The notes below the pieces were generated by a model. That model was not told where the DNA came from, did not search any database, and saw only the letters and a list, made by a program, of their open reading frames with translations. Positions 34,312 to 42,123 of a stretch of 63,824 nt of DNA are shown piece after piece. Made by a program: the position numbers and the translations under genes. How positions within the stretch are numbered: position 1 is the stretch's first letter; each line of letters starts with the position of its first letter. Source of the stretch: Firmicutes bacterium UBA4881 (GTDB taxonomy: Bacteria > Bacillota > DTU065). The DNA lies in NCBI GenBank assembly GCA_002399235.1, contig DHDH01000049.1:1-63824 (forward strand), in the 5' to 3' direction.

Positions 34312-36521
34312 AGATCGGTATACCGCTCGTATTTTCTGGCCGTGCACCTCAAGTTAGTTGCCTGGCTCAGGTTCTAACTGATGTAGGCCTAGATATTGAG
34401 ACAACTAGCAAAACAACCCCTGATCTTTGGGAAAATGCTTTATCTTTAGGTAGCAATGAAACCTGTCTTCCGGTAAGAATCTATATTGCTCATTGCCACA
34501 AGTTAGTTAACAAAAAGAAAGTAGATGTACTTCTCGCCCCCAACATTTGGCGAGAAGTCGAAGGATCTGCAGCTTGTGCTAAGTATAGGGATGTGGGTGG
34601 TATCGCCTTAAGAGCACTCTCCTCAACCTTAGACTATGCTCTAGGTCATTTCCCTTTCTTATTACAACCAAATCTTCTCACTCCTAAAAAAGAAGATTTG
34701 GGGCCTGTTTTAGTTAGTTTAATTAACGATCTGGATCGAATTAGCGAAGAAAAAGGCACTTCTTTGCCACGCATAACTAAAGCAGATCTTAAAAAAGCCC
34801 TCGCTAGAGTACCTGATTTTCCTGTAATAACAGAACCTACTTTAGAAAATAAGCCGCGCCTGGGATTGATTGCCAGACGTTACCTTTTAGACGATCCTTT
34901 GCTCTCTTTGAATGTAGAAAAGTTTTTTACTAGCAAAGGCTTTCAAGTTCTGACTCCTTACGATCTACCCGATAAGTATTTAACTAAAGATGGCCTACCT
35001 TATGGTAGTTATTACGATTCGCACATTCAAAGCGAACAGTTTCTCCATTGGGGAAAGGATAAATTGGATGGTATTATTATCCTTTCTAGCTTTGCTTGTC
35101 ATCCTGATGCTTTTTTAGGTCCTTATCTAGAAGAACAAGCTCATAAAGTAGGGTTACTCGCCTGGCACTTTGTCTGTGATAGCAATGTTGACTTGGGTGG
35201 CTTTATCACCAGATTTGAAACTATCGCTACTCTTCTCCAGCAACCAAAACCTAAAAGTCCTGAACCAAGTTTAGTCCTCCTACCAGCGACTCCTTCTCCT
35301 AAAGCACAAAGTTTTATCACTTGGCCTTACATGGGCGAACCTTTGAATCTTAGTCTCAAACAATTAGCTTATGATCTAGGTTTAGAAGACAAATGTTTGG
35401 TTCCCGAGCCTCCTACATCGGAAACAATGAAAAAAGGAAGTACTGATTTTGCTGAAACTTGTTGTCCTTATGCCTTAACTTCAGGTAGTTTAGAGGAGAG
35501 CGTTGTAAGCGCCTACACAAAAATTAAGGCACCTATCGATGTAAATATTCTAATGCTTCATGGTGAAGGTCCTTGTGCTTTTGGTTGGTATAGTATTGCT
35601 ATGAAAGATAAACTCCCGGCTAAATTGCACAAAGTTTCTTCCGATATCTCAATTAACTGGATCACAACTGGTATGGATCAGCCAGTAAACTTTTGGCAAG
35701 ACCTCGCAGCTTTGTGCTCCCAAGAAAAGCAAAAGCTACTTAATAATATTAAATCACCACTATCTTTTTTACGACCAACTAACCTACCCACTGTCTTAGC
35801 AATCGCTCGTCATGCTTATACGAAACTTCAGCTAGCAGAAAAAATAAAAGGGTTATATCTTTTAGCCCTTCCCATTGGTGGTAAAATCGCTGAAGAGCTA
35901 TACAGCACTTGTTTAACTTCTCTAGATCAAGCTAAAAATATATCGTCTATGTACCGAAACTATGCTTCCGCAGTAGTATTATTTCAAAGCATAATCTCTC
36001 AACGCCAGATCCCTAGAGTAATCGTAGTTGGCGAAATCTATGTAGCTATCACACCTTATGCTAACCGCTATACTGTAGATAAATTGTTAGGAGAAAATGG
36101 GGTCCAGGTAGTTGAAGGAGTCAATGTTAGCCACTACTTAGCTTTTTCAGTAAAACCTGTCTTAAAAAAGTTCCTTGCTAACCTGGGTCTGGTAAAAACT
36201 CTAAATCGAAAAGGCCTCAAGCTATTCGCTCAAGGCCTTAGAGACAATGATGCTGCCCCTTATTTAAATTTTGAAGTTGGTGGTGATGGGGTCCTTTCTG
36301 TTGGTGCAGCTAAAAGAGGCTTAAAAAATGGTGTGCAAGGAATAGTACATATCTACCCTCTCAATTGTATGCCTGAGATAATTGCTAAACCCGCATTGCA
36401 AGAACTGGCTGCTTTACATAAGGTTCCTTACCTAGGTCTCTCTTTTAATAGAGAAACGGACACCGAAAGGTTAATCACTGAGGTTCGTACCTTTACCCGC
36501 CTAGTTGGTGCTTCTTTATAG
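34308..36521 (+). CDS. DUF2229/2-hydroxyglutaryl-CoA dehydratase-like protein, internally duplicated
   Basis: 737 residues. Residues 1-120 match DUF2229-type domains found fused to BadF activases (GSNETCLPVRIYIAH, PNIWREVEGSAACAKYRD). Two halves end alike: SFACHPDAFLGPYLEEQ near 260 and YPLNCMPEIIAKPALQEL near 685, suggesting an internal repeat of an HgdB-like fold. FAETCCPYALTSG (about 380) adds possible cluster ligands. It starts at TTG overlapping the activase stop. In many bacteria these two proteins are one long polypeptide. Substrate unknown; neighbours give no dehydratase or CoA-transferase. Confidence 0.85.
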   Translation: MKIGIPLVFSGRAPQVSCLAQVLTDVGLDIETTSKTTPDLWENALSLGSNETCLPVRIYIAHCHKLVNKKKVDVLLAPNIWREVEGSAACAKYRDVGGIALRALSSTLDYALGHFPFLLQPNLLTPKKEDLGPVLVSLINDLDRISEEKGTSLPRITKADLKKALARVPDFPVITEPTLENKPRLGLIARRYLLDDPLLSLNVEKFFTSKGFQVLTPYDLPDKYLTKDGLPYGSYYDSHIQSEQFLHWGKDKLDGIIILSSFACHPDAFLGPYLEEQAHKVGLLAWHFVCDSNVDLGGFITRFETIATLLQQPKPKSPEPSLVLLPATPSPKAQSFITWPYMGEPLNLSLKQLAYDLGLEDKCLVPEPPTSETMKKGSTDFAETCCPYALTSGSLEESVVSAYTKIKAPIDVNILMLHGEGPCAFGWYSIAMKDKLPAKLHKVSSDISINWITTGMDQPVNFWQDLAALCSQEKQKLLNNIKSPLSFLRPTNLPTVLAIARHAYTKLQLAEKIKGLYLLALPIGGKIAEELYSTCLTSLDQAKNISSMYRNYASAVVLFQSIISQRQIPRVIVVGEIYVAITPYANRYTVDKLLGENGVQVVEGVNVSHYLAFSVKPVLKKFLANLGLVKTLNRKGLKLFAQGLRDNDAAPYLNFEVGGDGVLSVGAAKRGLKNGVQGIVHIYPLNCMPEIIAKPALQELAALHKVPYLGLSFNRETDTERLITEVRTFTRLVGASL

Positions 36522-37391
36522 TAAGAAATTTAATAAACCAATTGCTCTGGCTAAAATGAGCGTTATACCCAGAATGCCTACTATCATCTGGGTCTGGCGC
36601 TCTTTATTACTTCTTAGATAACCAGCGCCAGGGCCGATAACCATTCCTAATAGAAAGCCACCCAAAAGGCCTCCTGTATGTGACCAAACATCGATATTCG
36701 CATGTGGTAGCAAAGCTATGAGAAAGTTAATGCCCAGAATTCTAAAAAGAGAGCCTTGAATCTCAGGTGATACATGCTGATAACGAAAGATACGGGCATA
36801 GAGTACAAAGCCAAAAAGGCCAAAAATAGCACCTGATGCTCCGACAGAAAGAATATAGGGGTTGACTAAATAAGTGAAGGCTGCGCCCAATATTCCTGAC
36901 CCAAAATAAACAAGAGCAAAGCGCTTTTTACCCATTGTGCTTTCTAAAATATTACCTAAAACATAAAGAGCGTACATGTTAAAGAAAATATGGGTTAAGC
37001 TTCCGTGCATGAACATAGTGGTAAAAAAGCGATAGTACTGCTTATATAGATAGATAGCAGGGCCAAAAAGAGCCAACGATCCCGTTAACCCCGAGAAAAC
37101 TTGGGCAAGTGCATACATAATAATATTAGCTATAATAATGAGCTCATAGAGATTCTTGCGAATCCATATTGGTTTGGACCACTGTCTATTACTTTGATTG
37201 GCTCGTTGCCTAAAAAGCTGCTCTTCTTTTCGTTTCAGTGACTCATATTCTCGTAATAGTTCTGCCTTGCTGGCTTTTAATTCTTGTCTTTTGGCCCAAG
37301 TGGCTTCTTCTCTAGCTTTCAGATCTGCTTGCCAGGCTTGGAGATTCTCCTTAGTAAGAGGCAGTCCTCTTCGTTCGAGAAAATCCATCAT
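36516..37391 (-). CDS. rhomboid-family intramembrane serine protease
   Basis: 291 residues. Residues 10-75 form a charged coiled coil, then six to seven spans. The catalytic Ser is in GASGAIFG (about 184) and the His in WSHTGGLLGG (about 238); HGSLTHIFFNMYAL is the conserved TM2 loop. It cleaves membrane proteins within the bilayer. Start ATG with GGGGAGGG. It is last in a degV, coiled-coil ORF, rhomboid operon, and its stop overlaps the convergent DUF2229 gene by 6 bases. Confidence 0.92.
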   Translation of the reverse strand: MMDFLERRGLPLTKENLQAWQADLKAREEATWAKRQELKASKAELLREYESLKRKEEQLFRQRANQSNRQWSKPIWIRKNLYELIIIANIIMYALAQVFSGLTGSLALFGPAIYLYKQYYRFFTTMFMHGSLTHIFFNMYALYVLGNILESTMGKKRFALVYFGSGILGAAFTYLVNPYILSVGASGAIFGLFGFVLYARIFRYQHVSPEIQGSLFRILGINFLIALLPHANIDVWSHTGGLLGGFLLGMVIGPGAGYLRSNKERQTQMIVGILGITLILARAIGLLNFLL

Positions 37392-37420
37392 TATCCCTCC
37401 CCTCGCTTGCAGACATCCAA

Positions 37421-37582
37421 TTAGCTGCGTTCAAGATATTCAATACGATCTTCTAGTACTTGAATCTCTCTTTTAATCTGTTCAATCTCTAGATCAAGAT
37501 AATAGTTCTCCTCGTCAAGCTTTTTTAGTCTTTCTTCTCTTTCTAAGAGTTTTAGACGTTCTCGCTCGAGCATATTGTTCAT
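37421..37582 (-). CDS. small coiled-coil protein between degV and rhomboid
   Basis: A 53-residue protein (MNNMLERERLKLL... to EYLERS) made almost wholly of heptad-like E/K/L/I/R residues, a single coiled coil. Its ATG overlaps the degV stop by 4 bases (ATGA), with a GGTGGAG site, so it is translationally coupled. It ends 30 bases before the rhomboid start. The rhomboid also has an N-terminal coiled coil, so the two might pair. Function unknown. Confidence 0.75.
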   Translation of the reverse strand: MNNMLERERLKLLEREERLKKLDEENYYLDLEIEQIKREIQVLEDRIEYLERS

Positions 37583-38445
37583 TTTTCTTCTTCTCCACCT
37601 TGTTTGTTAGATAAGAAAAAGAGGGCAATAGTCCCAGGACCAGAGTGAGCGCCAATTACAGGGCTAATTTCGGCTTCGATGAAATTGGTTACCCCATATT
37701 TCGTTTGGATAGCCTCTTTAAGCTCAGCTGCGGTCTCTGGATTATCAGCATGGCTGATGCCTATTCTCTGTGAAGGTATATCGACACCACGCTCATCCAT
37801 AATCTCTAACATACGGTTAATCACCTGTTTGGTAGAACGGGCTTTGTCAAACTGATGAATTGCTCCATCGACAAAGTGCAGAATCGGTTTAATCTTCAGC
37901 ATACCACCAATAATTGCTTTCATCGAACTAATTCTGCCTCCACGTTTCAAATAGACTAAATCATCGACAGCGAAAATATGTTCTAGTCTGGAGATGAGAA
38001 ACTCTAGTCTAGCTGTAATCTCTTCCGCGGAAGCTCCTTTTTCGGCCATCTCAGCTGCTTCTAATACCAAAAGTCCATGACCTGTACTAGCTGCTTTGCT
38101 ATCAATGAGGAAAACTTCGGGATTATTAAGTTCTTGCAATAAAAGATTTGCTGTTTGGAAAGTACCACTTAAACGGCTTGAAAACACGATATAATAAGGT
38201 ATTTCATTTTGCTCGATAACTTTATTAACAGTATCTTGCATATCCTTATATAGGACTTGACTGGTTCTAGCTACAGCCCCAGCTCTCATATCTTTATAAA
38301 ATTTATTGGTATCTAATTCCAAGCCATTATAAACTTTGCCATCCAGTTCAACACCCATGCCAAGCATTACAATGCCTTTTTCTTGAATTAATTCTTTGGG
38401 TAAATCTGCACCTGTATCAGTTATAATTCTTACACGTTTGTTCAC
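37579..38445 (-). CDS. DegV family fatty acid-binding protein
   Basis: 288 residues with the DegV signatures IITDTGADLP, TSQVLYKDMQ, FSSRLSGTFQTA, DSKAASTGHG, YLKRGGRISS and GPGTIALFF. Members (FakB) hold a fatty acid for phosphorylation by FakA; no fakA is seen here. First gene of the degV operon; the region upstream has two palindromes that could be operators. Confidence 0.92.
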   Translation of the reverse strand: MNKRVRIITDTGADLPKELIQEKGIVMLGMGVELDGKVYNGLELDTNKFYKDMRAGAVARTSQVLYKDMQDTVNKVIEQNEIPYYIVFSSRLSGTFQTANLLLQELNNPEVFLIDSKAASTGHGLLVLEAAEMAEKGASAEEITARLEFLISRLEHIFAVDDLVYLKRGGRISSMKAIIGGMLKIKPILHFVDGAIHQFDKARSTKQVINRMLEIMDERGVDIPSQRIGISHADNPETAAELKEAIQTKYGVTNFIEAEISPVIGAHSGPGTIALFFLSNKQGGEEEK

Positions 38446-38606
38446 TTCAATACCCCCAAAACAAAGTGATGTAATTTTTTAGTCTTATCTCGATGTAATA
38501 ATTTCTTATAAATAGATAGTAGTTCGTTCTCTCTTTATTCCTTACGGGCAATATTTAAAAACGCTCATTATCTTCTAGGTATCCGTAACTTTGTCTCTTA
38601 ACAATT

Positions 38607-38626
38607 AAGTTAACAACAGTTAACTT
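38607..38626. promoter_or_regulatory. inverted repeat upstream of degV
   Basis: AAGTTAAC, 4 bases, GTTAACTT: a perfect 8-bp inverted repeat about 160 bases before the degV start. Candidate operator. Confidence 0.4.
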
Positions 38627-38728
38627 TCCTTTTATCTCCCCTTATTAATATTTGTTTATCCTTATTATATTCTTTTCCTAGCTATACCGGCAACTTAAGG
38701 TTATAGTTAAAAGTTTTAGCTCTTTTTC

Positions 38729-38742
38729 ACTAACTAGTTAGT
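38729..38742. promoter_or_regulatory. 14-base palindrome upstream of degV
   Basis: ACTAACTAGTTAGT is a perfect palindrome, flanked by TTTTC and AAAA. Candidate operator in the degV upstream region. Confidence 0.4.
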
Positions 38743-38830
38743 AAAACTCGGAAAAACCATTCTCTTTTCCTTTAGTTCTACATTAAATATACAAATCCTA
38801 TTTATACTCGCTTTCCACTACCAAATAAGC

Positions 38831-38858
38831 AAAAAGCACCGTTGTAACAGTGCTTTTT
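38831..38858 (-). terminator. terminator of the ArsC-family gene
   Basis: AAAAAGCAC and GTGCTTTTT with an inner GTT/AAC; the Ts lie at the end of the stem on the minus strand. Confidence 0.85.
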
Positions 38859-38897
38859 CTTTATCTAATAAGCTCAATTTTTCTCTTACCTCAAGTT

Positions 38898-39239
38898 TTA
38901 CTCCCACTTTTGCCAAACTTCAGGGCAATAGCCAACTGTCGCTTGTCTACCATTTCGTACAATGGGGGTCTTAAAAAACCGGGGATTAGCTAACAACTTT
39001 TCTTCTTTGTCACTATCGTTAGCTAGATAACGAAGTAAGATAGCATCGGCAGCTTTTTCATCAATTAAGGCCATAAAAGAGCCGATAGCTATTTTAACAC
39101 TATTTAACTCACCCTTACTCATACCATATTTCGCAACATCGATCATTTGGTAAGGAATTTTGCGTTCCTTAAAATAGCGTTCAGCTTTTCTGGTATCAAA
39201 ACATTTTGCTTTACCGAATATTTGAATGTTCATTTTCAT
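38898..39239 (-). CDS. ArsC/Spx-family thioredoxin-fold protein
   Basis: 113 residues. N-terminal IFGKAKCFDTRKAERYFKER has the single Cys (C13) and Thr/Arg pattern of the ArsC family. A cis-Pro region follows near the end (FFKTPIVRNGRQATVGY). Spx proteins have CXXC here; this has only one Cys, as in glutaredoxin-dependent arsenate reductases. There are no other arsenic genes nearby, so arsenate reduction is not supported. Start is ATG at 39239 or the internal ATG two codons on. Confidence 0.85.
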   Translation of the reverse strand: MKMNIQIFGKAKCFDTRKAERYFKERKIPYQMIDVAKYGMSKGELNSVKIAIGSFMALIDEKAADAILLRYLANDSDKEEKLLANPRFFKTPIVRNGRQATVGYCPEVWQKWE

Positions 39240-39372
39240 AATCCCCTATCTGGATTTAACTACAATGTTATTTAAACCATGTTCTATCTTCCTTATAGCA
39301 AAAGAAAACCCAAGTTCCTACTCTTTTTATTTTCCAACTAGTAATTTTACTTCATCTAGCATTAATAACATT

Positions 39373-39906
39373 TTAGTCAACAAACTTAGTGATCTCTTCT
39401 AAGCTCTTTCGCTTCTTCTCCCTTACGACATCGCTAGCAGCATAACCAACACCAATAACTAAACGGATGCGTTTAGGTTGGGGAATTTCTAATAATTCTT
39501 TGAGCTTACCTTCGTTAATCCATCCCATAACACAGGTAGAAAGACCTTGTGCTGTTGCTGCTAAACAAATGTGTGCTGTAGCAATGCCAATATCTATAGG
39601 TGCATAATTCTGGCTTTTGACCACACCACTTATTCTAGCGCTTAGCGTAGCTTTTTCTTCTATTACGACGATAAAGGCAGGACAATGATCAGTAAACTTG
39701 TTCATACCTGCATCTTGTAAACATTTAGCCACCTGAGGTGAAACCAGGGGATTGTTCACAACTATAAAACTCCAAGGCTGACTGTTACAAGCCGATGGAG
39801 CGACTCTAGCAGCCTCAATACATTTTACTAGTTTATCTTTCTCCACAGGCTTAGTAGCATAATCGCGGCAGCTCTCACGGTTATTAATTAAGTCAAAGTA
39901 ATTCAT
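39373..39906 (-). CDS. nitroreductase-family flavoprotein
   Basis: 177 residues. FMN-binding features are RESCRDYATKPVEKDKL, APSACNSQPWSFIVV, and CVMGWINEGKLKELLEIP with IGVGYAA near the end. Such NAD(P)H:FMN oxidoreductases reduce nitro compounds, quinones or enones; the natural substrate is unknown. The ATG at 39904-39906 has GGGGGA upstream. Upstream an ATTAAC/GTTAAT inverted repeat (39943-39963) may be part of its control. The FNR-like regulator gene follows upstream on the same strand. Confidence 0.9.
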   Translation of the reverse strand: MNYFDLINNRESCRDYATKPVEKDKLVKCIEAARVAPSACNSQPWSFIVVNNPLVSPQVAKCLQDAGMNKFTDHCPAFIVVIEEKATLSARISGVVKSQNYAPIDIGIATAHICLAATAQGLSTCVMGWINEGKLKELLEIPQPKRIRLVIGVGYAASDVVREKKRKSLEEITKFVD

Positions 39907-40010
39907 ATCCAATCCCCCTGTCTTAATAGTAGCCTTTGAGATATTAACCAAACTATAGTTAATATAAAGTGAGGACTATGTTTCAATACCTCACCCTTAT
40001 CTAGTTGGCA

Positions 40011-40052
40011 AAAAAACTCCTAACGAGTATTACTTCTCGTTAGGAGTTTTTT
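40011..40052 (-). terminator. terminator of the FNR-like regulator gene
   Basis: A perfect 17-bp stem, AAAAAACTCCTAACGAG/CTCGTTAGGAGTTTTTT, with an 8-base loop. Confidence 0.95.
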
Positions 40053-40058
40053 CTACCT

Positions 40059-40757
40059 TTAATTACCAGCTATTAAAACCAAGCTTTGACGGTCCAAAAT
40101 TGTTATCTGACGATGTCCCGATAGTTTTAGCCAACCTTGGTCTTGAAAAGCAGAGAGTTTTCTACTCAAAGTCTCTTGACTGATACCTAAATGTAAAGCT
40201 AAATCTTTTTTGCTCATTGCTAGAACAACCTCATCTGAATTACCCGCGAGTTTCAAAATTGCGCTAACTACTCGTTTTTCTACGTCATATAAGCCAATGG
40301 TTTCAATTAGATTCTCAGCTTCGTATAACCTCCGACTAATTTCTGTTAATATTTTCACCGCAATCTGAGCAGAATGTAACATCAGCTCTTTTATTTTTTC
40401 GCTTTCTATCTGGCAAACTATAGTTGTTTCCATAGCTTCTGCACTACTACTAGCGGGTAAGTTAGCAAACAAAGAGAGTTCACCTAAAAAGTCTCCCTCT
40501 CCTAAAACTCGAATAATCTGTTCCTTACCAGCATCTGAGATCCGGGAAATCTTCACCTTCCCCTGGTGAATTACATAAAGTTTGTCAAGAGCATCGCCAG
40601 GGAAAAAGATCATCTCTCCTTTATTAAATTGATGTTCTGTGGTTACACGGGCCACTTCTAAAATCTCTTCAGCACTTAACTTACTAAAGATAGGAACCTT
40701 CTCGATACAACTTTTATCCTGGCTTTTTCCCTTATCTAAACAACAATGACATTTCAT
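40059..40757 (-). CDS. Crp/Fnr-family regulator with FNR-like cysteines
   Basis: 232 residues: a cyclic-nucleotide-binding-type sensor domain (25-140) and a C-terminal winged HTH (180-215). The N-terminus is Cys-rich (C3, C5, C6, C17) and C115 lies where E. coli FNR has its fourth cluster ligand, so an oxygen- or NO-sensitive [4Fe-4S] cluster is plausible. The recognition helix ISQETLSRKL has the E-x-x-S-R pattern (E195, S198, R199) by which FNR reads TTGAT. A perfect TTGAT-N4-ATCAA box lies 3.5 kb away upstream of the copZ-like/ATPase operon. Confidence 0.88.
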   Translation of the reverse strand: MKCHCCLDKGKSQDKSCIEKVPIFSKLSAEEILEVARVTTEHQFNKGEMIFFPGDALDKLYVIHQGKVKISRISDAGKEQIIRVLGEGDFLGELSLFANLPASSSAEAMETTIVCQIESEKIKELMLHSAQIAVKILTEISRRLYEAENLIETIGLYDVEKRVVSAILKLAGNSDEVVLAMSKKDLALHLGISQETLSRKLSAFQDQGWLKLSGHRQITILDRQSLVLIAGN

Positions 40758-40961
40758 AGGCTCTTCTCCTTAGACTTATTAACATCACTCTAAATACTTA
40801 GCTGTAACAGATATAGATTAGAAGTCTAATTTAAGTAGTTTTTTATACAAGTATCCATTCGTCATCAAAATTCTTCCCACTCTCATTGAGTCTGTAAATT
40901 TTTAGATCAGGAGCTTCTACTTTGTCATAATAGAAAGTGAGTAACTGTTCACCTCAAAGAG

Positions 40962-41870
40962 TTATACTCTTTCGAAGCCTCTTAAATAAAGATAATTTAA
41001 AATTGTACTGTTAGCTTTCCACCAATTTTTACTGATTGCCCATTCCTCAGGATAGTTATTCCAACTCCAAACGATATCCCAAGACCCATCATCAAGTTGT
41101 GTTTTAAGAATATACTCACACTCATACTCCGCAACTTTTTGATTCGCTTCATAGAAAATGCTGTCCCGGGAATTGAAAAACTGAGATGGTCTACAGATGT
41201 AACTTGTTTCCCAGATAGAGGTATCTTTAGTTATGGAATAACTAACTTGCTCTCTAAGTTTAGTTTTTAATGCTTCTAGGTCGATGACCTGCTCATCAAT
41301 TTTTTCGCAGTATTCCATTAAACGTATATAGCAAAGTACTGTATGCATATCATCAAGCAAGCCACCCTTTAAATAAGCTTCGGTTGCTTCTTGAGCTATT
41401 CTTTTACAGATTTTATATACCTGAGAACTTTTCTTAGCAAAAATTAAGCCAAATCCTGCCAAACAAGCGGTTGGGTTGTAGTCTGTTTTACAAGAACTTT
41501 CACTTTCTGCATGCCACCAAGGTGCATGAGGGTAATCGTTGTTACTTAAAACAGTATTGGACCAAGAATGGTCATTAAAATCAGCGCCACTAGCTAGATA
41601 CTTTAAAATACCCTGAACCACGGAACAACTCTGGTCAGTAACTTCAATCTCTCGAAGTATCTCTGTCGCAACCCAAGTTTGTATTGGTGCAGAATTAGGG
41701 TTCCAACTATCTGGTTCTAAAGCATGACCAAAACCACCATCATTGTTCTGGTAGAAAGATAAGGCTTTTATCACATTATCCTTGCTGCCATTTTCAAAAT
41801 GATATTGCCATCTAGCAATATCAAGTGGCCGAGCATGGCGATAAATCCATTCTTGTGTTTTCTGGTACAT
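40962..41870 (-). CDS. alpha/alpha-toroid (prenyltransferase/squalene cyclase-like) protein
   Basis: 302 residues. Two QW-like repeats are visible, FYQNNDGGFG near 45 and KTQLDDGSWDI near 257, as in squalene-hopene cyclases and related alpha/alpha barrels. It lacks the DXDD cyclase motif and is half the size, so it is not a cyclase. No signal peptide. Rich in Trp and Cys. It is monocistronic and its function is unknown. Confidence 0.75.
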   Translation of the reverse strand: MYQKTQEWIYRHARPLDIARWQYHFENGSKDNVIKALSFYQNNDGGFGHALEPDSWNPNSAPIQTWVATEILREIEVTDQSCSVVQGILKYLASGADFNDHSWSNTVLSNNDYPHAPWWHAESESSCKTDYNPTACLAGFGLIFAKKSSQVYKICKRIAQEATEAYLKGGLLDDMHTVLCYIRLMEYCEKIDEQVIDLEALKTKLREQVSYSITKDTSIWETSYICRPSQFFNSRDSIFYEANQKVAEYECEYILKTQLDDGSWDIVWSWNNYPEEWAISKNWWKANSTILNYLYLRGFERV

Positions 41871-42123
41871 CCTTCACCCTTCTTTCTTCAGTTCTAAAAA
41901 AGAATTGCTTTGCTCCTCTAACTTCACCATTACCAAATTTTAACCTTTCTTCGGGGGGCGTTTTTTAGGTAATAGATAATATAAAACTCTTATCCTTAAG
42001 AACTAACGATGGTTTCTAAAACATTTACACGCAAACAAATTTTGGCAAATTTTAAAAGGACCCTGAAGCAGCCAATAAGGTTAGTCCCTTACTTGCACTT
42101 CGTGGTCACTTTTAATAGTTTAT

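Larger units (their letters stand above)
38446..38897. other. 452-base intergenic region with two palindromes
   Basis: No gene seen; strongly AT-rich. It contains the palindromes at 38607-38626 and 38729-38742, and the terminator of the ArsC-family gene at 38831-38858. The part near 38446-38600 should contain the degV promoter. Confidence 0.5.

Noticed and set aside
38898..39239. Arsenate reductase as a firm function
   Set aside because: No arsB, acr3 or arsR nearby, and the fold is shared with Spx-like proteins.
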